Source: Ophiostoma sp. CBS 140.51
Taxonomy: Eukaryota; Ascomycota; Sordariomycetes; Ophiostomatales; Ophiostomataceae
NCBI GenBank assembly: GCA_029298735.1
Contig: JANSLP010000290.1
Span: forward strand, 1-40,945
DNA length: 40,945 bases
Reading direction: 5' to 3'
Numbering within the stretch: position 1 is the stretch's first letter; the number at the start of each line of letters is the position of its first letter. The notes below the pieces were generated by a model that saw only the letters and a list, made by a program, of their open reading frames with translations, did not search any database and was not told where the DNA came from. The translations under genes were made by a program, and so were the position numbers. Positions 11,957 to 22,639 of this stretch are shown one piece after another.

Positions 11957-13623
11957 ATGAATTCCACAAGACCTGCTCTCCAGCTATACGATGGAGGCAA
12001 CAGTCTGCCTGTTGCCATCCTAGGTCTCTTTGTCATTCTCGCTTTAGTTTGGCTCGTCCAACGCGACCGTCGCCTCGCCCACATCCCCGGCCCGGCATGG
12101 TGCCGCCTCACAGACTATCCCCGCCTCCGCTGGGCCTGGTCAGACCGCATCCATGAGTTTCACCAACAACTCCACCGCCAGTATGGCGATGTCGTCCGGC
12201 TCGGTCCTAGCTGTGTCAGCATCGGCAACCCAAAGGCCGCACAGGCTGTTTATGGCACCGGTGCCAACCTCCCCAAAAGCGACTTTTACAAAGTGCTACA
12301 GCCGTTGGCGCACGGAAGAGTCGTGCAGGGCCTCTTCAACACGCAAGATGAGGCCCTTCACAGAGCACTCAAACGACCAATTGCAGGCATCTACTCAATG
12401 ACCAACCTCGTTTCGTTTGAGCCGTACGTGGACACCACCATTGCTGCTCTCTTGCGTCAGCTCGAAGCCAGAGCTGGCCAGACAGTCGACCTCGGGGCAT
12501 GGCTCCAGTTCTTTGCCTTTGACGTCATGGGCGAGATTACCTTTAGCCGCCGCTTCGGATTTCTGGATACCGGCGCCGACGTCGACAGCATGATTCACGA
12601 CATTTACAAGTTTTTTACTTACGGCTCGACCGTCGGCCAAATGCCGCTGCTGGACCGGCTGTGGGCCAAGAACCCACTGGTGAACCGCTTTCTGCCGGCC
12701 AAGAACTCGAGTGTCGTGGCCTTTGCACAGGCGAGGGCAGCTGAGCGTGAGGCTGTCACAGAAAAGGATGACGACAGCTACAATAGCCGCGACTTTATGT
12801 CGCGCTTCCTCGAGACTCGTCGCAAAGACCCGTCGACTCCTGCCCAGTTCTTGACCGCCTGGACAACGTCCAATGTGCAGGCAGGAAGCGACACGACGGC
12901 GATTCTTCTGCGGGCTATTGTCCATTTTCTCCTTACGAACCCAGACAGTCTGACCAAGCTTCGCGCCGAACTGAATCTGGCTCGTCGTGAAGGCCGTCTC
13001 GGTGTGACCAACGGCATCGTGTCCTGGAAAGAAAGCCGTGATCTACCTTATCTGGATGCCTGCATCAAAGAAGCCGGTCGGCTGCACTCGCCAGTCGGCT
13101 TGGCCATGGAACGTGTTGTCACATCCAAGGCGGGCCTCGAAGTCTGTGGCGCCCACTTGCCTCAAGGTACTGTCGTCGGTCTCAATCCGTGGGTTGTTCA
13201 CCGCGACCCGCGCATCTTTGGCGAAGACGCCGACGAGTGGAACCCGGATAGATGGCTGCGGCCCAAGGATGAGACTCGTGCTGCCATGGAACGGTCGCTC
13301 TTGACGGTAAGTACAACACACTCTCACCACGTCTAATTACAATCACTGACAGCATAGTTTGGCGCCGGCCACCGCACATGCCTCGGCAAGAATATCTCCT
13401 ACCTCGAGATTTACAAGCTCATTCCCACGCTGTTTGCAAAATACGATGTACGTCCACCGCCACAAAATTACAGCACGGATTTATTCACATTACTGACCGA
13501 CAGATTACCTTTGAAACTCCCGACGAGTGGAAGCTCGTCAACCACTGGCTCGTCTTCCAGCAGGGGCTCAACGTCAAAATTCATGTGAGGGATGAGATGG
13601 CAGACGAGACGATCACGGTGTAG
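11957..13623 (+). CDS. Cytochrome P450 monooxygenase
   Basis: This is a microsomal haem-thiolate monooxygenase of 519 residues in three exons: 11957-13306, 13358-13447 and 13504-13623. Intron 1 runs GTAAGT...CATAG (51 nt) and intron 2 GTACGT...ACAG (56 nt), both in phase 0. An N-terminal membrane anchor (about residues 17-36) is followed by a proline-rich hinge (IPGP). The I-helix has AGSDTT (residues 309-314), the K-helix has E372-A-G-R375, then the NPDRW segment follows, and the haem loop is FGAGHRTCLG with Cys458. The haem loop begins exactly at the exon 2 boundary, so the gene is only complete when spliced. The overall look recalls fungal pisatin-demethylase-like class E P450s, but the substrate cannot be read. 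It diverges from the PKS and might oxidise its product, though P450s are common and proximity alone is weak evidence. Confidence 0.92.
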
Positions 13624-13788
13624 AGGCACATCAGTGGCATGGCATATCAAAATGATGGTGAGGGTACGGCATAGTTTGCATATTCGAATACATACAGAGT
13701 AGGTGATAGATAAAGTAGCATAAAATCAAAAGCGTATTTGTTTCCCCCTCCCCCCATCCGCCGCTTTCTGCAGCTCACTACGATCAAC

Positions 13789-14783
13789 TCAAGTCGACGT
13801 AACAGTCATTTCCGTTCCCGTCTCGTCCACCTTGCACAGCGCCTGCTCCGTCGTGAAATTGGCCGTTGCCGCGTCAAACTTGGTCGTGTTGCCGTCCATG
13901 CGGTCACCTTCCAAAACGCTGAAATGGACGGGGTCGAAAGCAGCGAAAAAGTCGCCGGGCCCCGCCTTGAAGGGTACCAGGTCCTCGACGAGCCACGAGA
14001 CAGACTGCCCGCACATGGAGGAAGCGGTAGGGATGTCCTTGTCAAAGAATTGGTCAGTGCGGTTGAGGTTGGACCAGTTGCTGTGAGTGACCGAGCGTTA
14101 GCGAGCCATCGAACAGAGCGAAGCGAGGGAAAAGACGAACAGGGAAGAGAAAGGAGCGAAGCGAAGACAGATAAAAACGAGAGAAGCGAGGAGAGAAAAA
14201 AGAAATCTTACATGTTGACAACATCGTCCTGGACAATGGACACGCGCACGCGAACGCCCTCACCAGGCGCCACACTGGCGATCCGCACAGCATACACTTT
14301 GCCACTAAACTCGACAAACGGCACGTGCTGCTGGGTGCCGTTTTGGAAGACGGTGGCATAGATACCGGCACGCACAGCCTCGGGACAGGCGAAGCCGTCG
14401 ACACCGGCCGAGACGGCAATGCGTGGAGTGACGGCCGGGTCACGGGTCCAGTTAAAGGCCGGGCGGGCAGCAACTTTGGGAACGACAAAGACGGCGGTGG
14501 CGGCAATGTACATGGGCGCGTCGGCGGCGGCGCTCTGGAAGGCGCCACAGGTGGTGGTGTTGCTGTTGTGTGAGCCGGCGTGGGGTGTTGTCGTGGAGTT
14601 TGTCCATGTCGTTCCGTTGGTTGACGGAGGTGTTGATACGACATCCGCCTGGTGGAGATGTCGGACAAAGTCCGGGGACAGCAGCTCCAGCTCACCGGCA
14701 GCAAACGTGGACCGTGCAGTGGGCGCTGCATGACCGACACCAGCGGCCAGCGCGGTGGCCAGGGAGACGAAGAAGGATTTCAT
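13789..14783 (-). CDS. Secreted eqolisin (peptidase G1)-like protein, catalytic Gln apparently absent
   Basis: Two exons (14783-14212 and 14080-13789) joined across a 131-nt GTAAGA...CACAG intron encode 287 residues. The start is the ATG followed by a signal peptide (MKSFFVSLATALAAGVGHA, cleavage near 19-20). The upstream frame stays open but has no better start. The body matches the glutamic peptidase pattern: a strand ending FVVPKV (about 99-104), a VDGFAC segment (128-133) where the family has the W-x-G-I-D-G...C loop, and MCGQSVSWLVED (213-224) matching the family's C-x-x-(N/S)-A-x-W-I-V-E-D. The catalytic Glu is thus probably Glu223. The catalytic Gln and a conserved Trp are not found; Arg138 sits near the Gln position. 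At least eight N-glycosylation sequons suggest an extracellular glycoprotein. Family membership is an inference from weak similarity; otherwise it is an unknown secreted protein. Confidence 0.75.
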
Positions 14784-16391
14784 GTTGGCGGAGACGGTGA
14801 GAAGATGTGGAGAAGGATGAGGAGAAAAAGGAGAGAAAATCAAACAGGAGAAAATCGACAGAACAAAATCAAAGGAAGGGGCCGAGGGTGGGTATAATAC
14901 ACGGATGGGGTAAAACAACATGGACCAGAGAGTAAACGAGAGCGAGGACATGGGAAAAGAGCTACCCCACAAAAGGATATACAGGTGGACGACCCTCTCG
15001 GCTTCAACAAGACGAGATAGATGAAATGGGGGGAAATGAAGCAATGGAGGTCTCCAAAGGGAGACGGTACTCTCCCGGCAGACATCTAGAGGCTCGTGGA
15101 GAGGGGACCTGGAGAGGAGACTTGTACGATGTGGCACGAAGCGAAATCTAAACGCACTTTAGGTATGCTTGGCCATGACTTGGACACCAAGACCGGGCCT
15201 TTACCCTGAGAGTGGACCTAAAGTAGGGAAGAAAGGAAAGCCCATGATCATTTAATTAGAGAGGAAGAGAGAGAGAGAAGGAGGGACAAGTCTGGGCATT
15301 TCGGTATAATGTAAGATTGGCCTTGAAGTTGCTGAATAGCAGTTGTGAAAATCATGACTCGTCTCCCCTGGTTTGTTACTCTGAAATTCTTACCATTGGT
15401 GTTTGGAGATTTTAGATCGACAGTTTTTGAGTGTTCCTAGGAGTTCGGGGCATTTCGAGCTTTTCACAAGATTCCCATATACCCATGCCGTCGTAATATT
15501 CATCCCATCTATTTTATACAGAGCACACAACGTAGCTGTGGTCTAGATGCACCGTCGATCTGGCATACAGATGGGCTTGTGGACGTAGTGGTGAATTGAT
15601 TAAAATGGGCTTGTCTCTGCTCAGAAGTTTAAAACTTTCCCATTGCCAGTTCAATTTGTTAACTTTAAACCTCTGCCTTGATTTATTATAAAAGTTATCT
15701 GTAATCTAGTCGAATGTTTTATATTTTTATGAACACTTTGTTCGCTTTTTTTTTTTTCTACAAAAATCAAATAAAAAATTATAACTTTAAAACCACGTTT
15801 GAAAGTAGTTGTGTATTTGAGAAAAGGCACGCTCCGCTCCTAGGTTGACTTTACAGATTTAACAGTGTATGGTAGAAGACGACGAAAAACCCTACACTCA
15901 TAAGATTTGTGGCATGTAAGGGTAGACAGGCCCTTATCTGTCGGTCTCGGTATGAACTGACAGTTGAAAACGCGGGGAACAGACCAAAGGAAACAAAACG
16001 ACGGATACACGGAATTAGAGATGTCCGATGTTGACTGCCGGCAGTCATTTCTTGTCTCTTTCTTGTCCTCATTTCTTCCGCCGGAGATTTTACCTCTCCA
16101 GGCCACGCGACTTTACCCATCGGGAGATAAAAGGCAAAGACAAAGGGTAAGACAAAGGTTAAAAGAAGCTTAACGAGAGACGAACACGCCTTTAAAGACC
16201 CCCCTTTACCCGGCGATATGGACAGTTGACAGACATTACTCTAATATTGTTCGAGAAAACACAAGGATCAGCTTCTTCCGGGCGGCAATCGATTTGCATG
16301 TGTGTGGAGGTCATCTTGTAAGGGTCTTCTTGTGACATGATTTCATTGTTCATACTAAATACTACTAGTCTACGTCTTTCTCGTCCGCCCT
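14784..16391. other. Intergenic region with an AT-rich block
   Basis: The left part is the upstream region of the eqolisin-like gene. From about 15590 to 15800 the sequence becomes strongly AT-rich, with a T-run near 15749-15760, unlike the GC-rich genes on either side. The right part is the 3' flank of the aminopeptidase gene. No open frame here looks like a gene. Confidence 0.5.
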
Positions 16392-18026
16392 CTAGTTCCC
16401 GTTGATAATGGCCAGCATCTCGTCAGGGTCCTTGGGCGCGGAGGTCAGGTTCTCGCTGCCCGTCTCGGTAATGACAATGTTGTCCTCGATGCGGACACCG
16501 CCAACGTCCCAGTACTTGTCGAGCACCTTCTCGTCAATGTACTGGGCATGGGCCGGGTCCTGGAGGTAGGGCCGAATGATGAATTCGCAGAAATAAATAC
16601 CGGGCTCGACGGTAATGACACTGCCCGCGGGCAGCTGTCCACGCACGCGCAGGTAGCGGAACATGGCATCCTTGTCGGCGTAGTTGGCGTGACCACCGGT
16701 ATCGTGGGTGTCCATGCCCAGGTAGTGGCCGAGGCCGTGCGGGAAGAAGGCGACGCTGGTGCGGTCGCGCAGGATGGCGTCCTTGTCGCCCTTGAAGATG
16801 CCGAGACTCAAAAGACCGTCAATGGCGACCTTGTGGGCATGGACGTGGACGTCGTCCCAGACGACGCCCGCTTTCAGGAGGTCGATGCACTCGAGCTGCA
16901 TGCGCAAGACAATGTCGTAGATGGCGCGGGACTCGGTGGAAAACTTGCCGGCAATGGGGAACGTGCGGGTAATGTCGGCGGCGTAACATTGGTACTCGGC
17001 ACCGGCGTCCAGCAGCAGATTCAGCTTGTTGGCCATGGGCTGGTCGTTCTTGACGTAGTGCAGGGTGGCGGCGGCACGGCCACTGGCAACGATACTGTGG
17101 TAGGCCTGGTTGCGGCAGCCGTGGGCGACGCAGTGGCCCAAAAACACGCCCTCGAGCTCCTGCTCGTTGGACACCTTGCCCACGTTGGCCAACACTTTAC
17201 GGTGGCCCGCGCTCGAGACGTCGTTGGCCTTGGCCATCAGGGCCAGCTCGTAGGCCGACTTGACGACACGGCATTCTTCGATTGCCTCTTTGAGCAGCGA
17301 GAAATCCTTGCCGTCAAACTCCAAAAAGGTCGTCTGGTCCGAGACCTGGCCCTCCATGGCAAAGACCACACTCTTGGCACCGGCCTTGTTGGCCCGCACA
17401 GCATTGGCCTTGGCCGCCAGCGTCGGGTTCACGTCCGCCACGTACTTGACCTCGTCCACGTCCCACTGCGCCAGCGCCTCCTCGGCGCTCACGGGGAGAC
17501 CGGACCAGATGACCGACTCGGGGTCAATGGGCGGGATGAAGAGTGTCGACTTTTCGGTGGCCACATCATAGACAAAGTACGAGTCCGCAAGTGGGCAGCC
17601 CGTTAGGTAGAAAAAGGGCCGGCGCTGGCGGAACGGCTCGGCCTCGTCATTGTCTTCCAGCAGCTTGGTGGCGCGGCTCTCGAGGTACAGCACCGCATTC
17701 TGGGCGGCGCCGTCGCCATTGTCTGGGAACTTGCTGCGAATGTAGTCGGCGACGCGTTTGGCGTGGGCCTTGGCCGGGTATTTCTGGCTCTTGAGGACGG
17801 ACTCGTAGGCGGGGGTGGTCGTCATGGTGGCGGGCGGGGGGAGTTGCATGGGGGAGGACGAAGAGAGGGGGCGGGAGAAGAAGGTTTGTGGTCGAGAAAA
17901 GGCTATCGTCGGACGGGTCGTCGAAATGAAGCGATTCGCAAAAGTGGTGATGCTCACAGTCGAAGATCGAAATGGTGATAAGGGAGAGACAGAGGTCGCG
18001 CGAGGGAGTCGACAGGCGAGGCGCAT
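16392..18026 (-). CDS. pepP: Xaa-Pro aminopeptidase (M24B, PEPP type)
   Basis: This dimetal peptidase removes an N-terminal residue preceding proline. The single-exon gene encodes 544 residues. An N-terminal aminopeptidase-P domain (about 75-215) precedes the pita-bread catalytic domain (about 255-530). The metal ligands are all visible: Asp340 in LLDAG, Asp351 in AADITRTF, His434 in GLGHYLG, Glu474 in TVEPGIYF and Glu514 in RIEDN. Fungal cytosolic PEPP proteins start near MTTTPAYESVLKSQKYPAKA, here Met68 (ATG at 17825). The 67 residues before it are Arg/Ser/Thr-rich with almost no acidic residues, like a mitochondrial presequence. The gene may therefore make a mitochondrial form from Met1 and a cytosolic form from Met60 or Met68. 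The function is secure; the dual targeting is inference. Confidence 0.93.
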   Translation of the reverse strand: MRLACRLPRATSVSPLSPFRSSTVSITTFANRFISTTRPTIAFSRPQTFFSRPLSSSSPMQLPPPATMTTTPAYESVLKSQKYPAKAHAKRVADYIRSKFPDNGDGAAQNAVLYLESRATKLLEDNDEAEPFRQRRPFFYLTGCPLADSYFVYDVATEKSTLFIPPIDPESVIWSGLPVSAEEALAQWDVDEVKYVADVNPTLAAKANAVRANKAGAKSVVFAMEGQVSDQTTFLEFDGKDFSLLKEAIEECRVVKSAYELALMAKANDVSSAGHRKVLANVGKVSNEQELEGVFLGHCVAHGCRNQAYHSIVASGRAAATLHYVKNDQPMANKLNLLLDAGAEYQCYAADITRTFPIAGKFSTESRAIYDIVLRMQLECIDLLKAGVVWDDVHVHAHKVAIDGLLSLGIFKGDKDAILRDRTSVAFFPHGLGHYLGMDTHDTGGHANYADKDAMFRYLRVRGQLPAGSVITVEPGIYFCEFIIRPYLQDPAHAQYIDEKVLDKYWDVGGVRIEDNIVITETGSENLTSAPKDPDEMLAIINGN

Positions 18027-18991
18027 GAGTGAGAGGGGAGGAGACGATTGAATACGAGTTGGTCGGGGGAGGTCGAAGAGTGGGCAATTGAAAGTTGGGA
18101 GACGCCAACTTTATTACTGGACGAAAGACTACTCAGTACAGAAACATTGCTCGGAGCACGCGGGGCGAATGGTGAGACCAACTTCCTGCACCTTCTTTTC
18201 TTGTGTTCACTTGTGCTCGAGAGAGAGCTCAAGCTCGAAGAGGAAGGAGCCCCGCCCGGATTCCCGTTTGGCTCGTTTACACACGGCTTTCCTGCTGTTG
18301 TGACGTTCGACTGGGTGCGACTACAGCGGGTTGGTGGGGCAGAAATGGGCAAAAATGGGGGCCATTCATCACCCAAAAACGGTAGTTAGATGAGAAGTTA
18401 TAGCGTATTCAGTGCGTGCTGCGTGCGGCGATAAGAAAAACAGTGGACTCCGACCGTGAAACAGTGGACGCCGGGGCTTGGAACAGCGGGCTCGACGGGC
18501 TTGGCTTTTCTAGAAGAGAAAGAAGAAGGTGGAGTGAGAGGTAAAAAAAGAGAATAAAATAAATTGTAAAATAACGTAAAAATAAGACGAATGCAACGAC
18601 AAAGAATCGTGCGAAGACCTTAATTGCTGCCGTCAAGGAGTGTCTCACCGAGACAGTGGGAGAGCGTTCGGCCTTTACCGGCTTACATAATACACGATAT
18701 TCTCACAGGGTCGAGAGTGTCTTCGAGGACAAAGAAGTCACGACAAAGGACAAGACAAAGAGACCAAACAAGACCCTGCCTATGGTCACAAGGACAGAAA
18801 TGACATACTATACTGTCACATGTATGTCTGACTACATGAACTTCACAACATGGGAACTTTATGATGCTTTAGAACAAAATACGGCCGATGCTTTGTTTTA
18901 TGCGCTTCGTGCGCTTCATAACTCGTAATTTTTCATGATGCTAATACCTGTAAATGGGCCTATTCTGTTCCGTCCTTACTCGCTTCGCACG
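18027..18991. other. Intergenic region between aminopeptidase and cyclin genes
   Basis: This holds the promoter of the aminopeptidase and the 3' flank of the cyclin gene, both on the minus strand. Short open frames on both strands have no recognisable content. No structured RNA or repeat is evident. Confidence 0.45.
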
Positions 18992-20185
18992 CTATGAGAC
19001 CTCCACTTTCGGCCTCCTCGTCACGTTCAGCGAGTCCATCGACGCCATCACCGCCGCCGTCCCGTCTTGGTCCAGCGAACCCACCGCCCGCCCGCTCTTC
19101 ATCAGCATCCAGTGCTGCTGCATGTCCTCGGCACACACTGACAGCTCGAACCCTGCCAAGAAACAAAAGTTGATTTCCAGACGGGCCAGCTCTGCCTCGG
19201 TGACACCGCCGACGCGGGCCACTTTGGTGTGTGCATAGCTCAAGTCTTCCAGCGCCTTCATGGCGACGCGCAGACCGGCTAGCAGCAGACGGTGGGCATT
19301 GCGGCGGGTGACGGCAATGGCCTTTTCGGAGACGGCCAGGCGGTAGATGTAGTAGGAGGTGGCAATGTAGACGCCGGTGGACATGGGGCAGAATCGGTGT
19401 AGTCGCAGCAAGTATTCGGAGATGCCGATTGGCGGCGCCTTCTTGCTGTAGAATTTGCGGGTAATGGCCGAGTGCTGGACATTGAGGGGTTGCGAGTTGG
19501 CGCCGATGACAATGTAGGGCTCGGCGGGGGGCACGACCAGAATGGGCACGCCGCTGCTGCTGACGGGTGTGTTTGTGTCGGTGGTGTTGAGCGGGGGCGA
19601 TGTTGTCCGTAGATGGACACCGTCAATCTCCATTTGCATCGGCTTGGCCGGCGGCGGTGTTGGCGGTAGCCTTGATCGTGAGGGGGTCGAGGGCGTGTGT
19701 GGTGTTGTGTCGTTCTCGTCACGGGGTGGTGTACTCCGGTCGGTGCTGTCCTTTTGTTCGCGCTCGCGCTGCTCACGAGAATGCTCCTCCTCTGCCTTTC
19801 GCTTCCGATCCTCCCGCTCTGCCTGCTCGCGCAGCCGCGCCAGACTGTTCTCGCTCAGCGTCCGTACAATCACCTCCTTCTCGGCCTGCATGCTGCGCAT
19901 ATTTGTCGGCGTCGAGCCCTCGTCGTGCAGTGGCGGGGGTGTCGGCGGAATGTCGCCTGTGATGCGCACGAGCGCCTCGATGCCCGCGCCTAGCATCTGA
20001 AGTGCGGCGAGCGGCGTCACGTTAAAAATGTCGTCGGTCAGCGAGGCAAGGCGGGGTGAGGGTGCGTCGCTCACGTTGTCGCTACATGACGTCGTCGAGA
20101 ACAGGCTCGGGTCGTCGGCCGGCACGGGCGGTGGTGGTGGCGAGTCGGGCGTGCTGCCCTGCGAGTGGTGGTCGTCTTCCGACAT
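18992..20185 (-). CDS. PHO80/PREG-like cyclin (Pcl family)
   Basis: This intronless gene encodes 397 residues. The C-terminal cyclin box (about 245-360) carries the Pho80-family signature: ISEYLLRLHRFCPMSTGVYI, then SYYIYRLAV, RNAHRLLLAGLRVAMKALED and GVTEAELARLEINFCFLAGF. Such cyclins bind a Pho85-type kinase; PHO80 and Neurospora PREG restrain the phosphate-starvation response by promoting phosphorylation of the Pho4/NUC-1 activator. The N-terminal half is low complexity. It has a proline-rich head (about 14-27), a conserved-looking stretch (about 50-80), a charged Glu/Lys/Arg segment likely to form a helix (about 100-150), and a Ser/Thr-Pro-rich linker (about 150-205) offering many proline-directed kinase sites. 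The ATG at 20185 opens the frame. PREG orthology is likely but other Pcl cyclins are possible. Confidence 0.88.
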   Translation of the reverse strand: MSEDDHHSQGSTPDSPPPPPVPADDPSLFSTTSCSDNVSDAPSPRLASLTDDIFNVTPLAALQMLGAGIEALVRITGDIPPTPPPLHDEGSTPTNMRSMQAEKEVIVRTLSENSLARLREQAEREDRKRKAEEEHSREQREREQKDSTDRSTPPRDENDTTPHTPSTPSRSRLPPTPPPAKPMQMEIDGVHLRTTSPPLNTTDTNTPVSSSGVPILVVPPAEPYIVIGANSQPLNVQHSAITRKFYSKKAPPIGISEYLLRLHRFCPMSTGVYIATSYYIYRLAVSEKAIAVTRRNAHRLLLAGLRVAMKALEDLSYAHTKVARVGGVTEAELARLEINFCFLAGFELSVCAEDMQQHWMLMKSGRAVGSLDQDGTAAVMASMDSLNVTRRPKVEVS

Positions 20186-21217
20186 GATGTGGTAATGTGG
20201 TGTGTTGATGAAGAAAGAAGAGTTGAATCGTACGACAAGCGTATCGCGTCGTCGCCGTCGTTGTGTAATGAAAGATATGGGTATGAAAGTGGAATGCGGC
20301 GCGATGCAGTGTAACGGGCGAAAGGGTGTTGTCTGCCCTTAAAGAGAAAAGAAACGGCGATCGCCTGCGTTTGTTTCGTTTGTCTCGAATGTCGCGCGCC
20401 GGCGCGCTTTTGTTCAGTCGTTCGAAGAAAACGGCAGAAATGTCCCTGTCTTATCCCTGGGGATTGTTCCTGACTGTCTCTGATTGTTTCCCTGGATTGC
20501 GATGCTCTTGCTACAATCCGTCGACTGCGGTCATTGTTTGACCAGATCGCTTTTCTAGGTCTCGCCGGTCGTTCTGTCGATTATGCTTGTCGTTTCGTCT
20601 GATCCCGGTCCTCGGTTAATGTGGAGGGGAATGCGAAGAGTAAGCCGGGGTGCGTCGCCTGCTTTTAATTGTTTGGAAATGCGATGTAAATGACAGGGGA
20701 GGCTTGTGAGAGCAGAAAGAAGGAGAGATTGGGAAAGTGGAATGCGCTGGCACGTGCTATTCGCGGATTGGTGAAGGAAAGCAGGTGAGGCACGCAGTTG
20801 GCTGCGAGTCGGACCGAGATTTGGGTGGGCGGAAAGATAAGAGTCGTCAAGGTGGTCCGTGAAAGTGGTGACGTGAATGTGGCGATGCGGGAGAGGTGTC
20901 GAAGGAATGATGGAAGGACGTTGAGGAGCAGAAAAAGAAAAGAAAGAATAAGAGTAGACGAGTGAACGAGAAGACAGAGAAAGAGTCAGCAAGAACAAAA
21001 GGAGGAAAGGGGAAACCGTTCAAATTGATGGCGAGACGGCGGATCGGCCGACTAGAGTGTGCCTGCCAAAATTAAATAATTTAACGGCGAATTCCTTGTT
21101 CGTCACGAACACTGAAAATGACCAGAAGAAAAAGGCGGGCGTTAGGCAGGTGCGGCCTGAAGAGGAAAGAGGGTCGGAAGGTGCAGCATATGAAGGAGAG
21201 CCGCAACGCAGAGCCGG

Positions 21218-21260
21218 CGGTTAGGCGGGTTAGGCGGGTTAGGTGGGTCAAGCGGGTTGG
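21218..21260 (+). repeat. Short G-rich array (TTAGGCGGG-like units)
   Basis: Several GGGTTAGGC-like units follow one another, giving four or more runs of two or three G on the plus strand. The units resemble but do not match the fungal telomere repeat TTAGGG. A local G-quadruplex is conceivable; chance low complexity is equally possible. Confidence 0.5.
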
Positions 21261-21483
21261 GCTGCGCTGTTCTGGAAGATGTGACAGTGGGCGAGGAGTG
21301 TGCCACGAGACGGTCTTCAGAGGCGAAACGGAGCAAAAGGGCCCCCAAATGGCCCAAATGGTTCAGGCCCTGGGTGCCGAACCCCACTACCGCGTGCTGC
21401 GTCGTTCCTGCAACAAAGAAGGGTCCGACAAAGAGGGGCCACATGCGGGTTCCCGCTGAGCCCTTGGGGCCTTACAGGGGACT

Positions 21484-21600
21484 GAGGCCTAAAACTTCAG
21501 AACTGAGACAGTGAAATAAAAGAGAAGACAAGACGAAAGAGGCCTAAAACTTCAGAACTGAGACAGTGAAATAAAAGAGAAGACAAGACGAAAGAGGCCT
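21484..21600. repeat. 55-bp direct tandem duplication
   Basis: Two consecutive copies with a 55-bp period begin with GAGGCCTAAAACTTCAG at 21484 and 21539, and a third partial GAGGCCT starts at 21594. The copies look identical by eye, which suggests a recent slippage or unequal-exchange event. No gene is affected. Confidence 0.9.
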
Positions 21601-22610
21601 GGTCAGAAGGGTCAGCGCTCTTTGGCGGGGCGGACGGCACGCTAGTAGACGCGCCAACCTCGGGTTGCTTGTGGTCTTTGCTGTCTCTTTGGCGCCTTGG
21701 GAGTGGTTTTCGTTTTCTAGTGCCGTTCTCACGACGGTCTTTGTTCTCTTTTTAGCGGTGACGACGTGGATTGGAAGAATGGCAGAAAGGGGAAAAGAAT
21801 GAAGAGAAAGAGTAAATTAGTGAAATGAAAGCCAGGAAGACCCCCGAAGATCACCCGGGAATAAGACCTCAGGGACAAAGGAAAGAGCCAAGAACAGCCT
21901 GCTGCAGAGAAGGAAAGAACAACACAGCGTGCGTTGTTAGCGTCTTGCTTTTGGGAGAAATGGCTGGAGAAATGTTTGTCAACGGAAGGCGTCCTGGATT
22001 TTGAGCGTTCAAAAGTCTAAAAACGGCAGGAACAAATCCCGACAAAAAAGGAGAAAAGTAAAGGCTTCAGGGGAAAGACTGGAGTGGGAAAGAACATAGT
22101 GAGGTCTAGAATGGAAAGAACAACTGCCTGTCTTCTATATATCTTTCTCACAACATTTTTTTTGTGTACCTCACGATGGGCATTTTTCAACTTGCATCTG
22201 ACCATATTTGGAAATACGACAAAAAAACTATTTGGGCCCAGGCCGCTTCTGCAGCCCACTCTATGGAAGTGCCCGCTCCACCCACCTGCACCTGCCTGAC
22301 AGGCGGGTCTTTTTTGTGTACTCTGTTAACTTTTTTCTCTCGTCGTCTTCTAAAAGTAAGTCCACGATGCAAACGGCAACTTTTCTCTCATTTCTCGTCT
22401 GTTGTTTTTGATAATGACCTTCTATGCTCCAAGCCCAGTTCAACGGAGGTGCCACTCACTAATGCCCCTTCCCGGACGGGGCGGCAACGGCGACAAACAT
22501 AACCAAAAGGGTGTCCTACAAACAGCAGCTATTCGCCAAAGCATCGTGGGTAGGCTGGCCACTGCTACTTTACGAGAACACTTGACGTTTTGATCGAGAT
22601 GGCCTTTTTC

Positions 22611-22639
22611 GACACACACACACACATACACACACACAA
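22611..22639. repeat. CA dinucleotide microsatellite
   Basis: A run of about fourteen CA units is interrupted once by a T. It lies in non-coding sequence and may be length-polymorphic between strains. Confidence 0.9.

Noticed and set aside
16548..17606. 352-codon plus-strand frame opposite the aminopeptidase
   Set aside because: It is the antisense of a gene with all five metal ligands intact; long antisense frames are expected in GC-rich coding sequence.
21218..21260. Interstitial telomere repeat
   Set aside because: The units are TTAGGCGGG-like rather than TTAGGG, and there are only a few; simple low complexity is enough.
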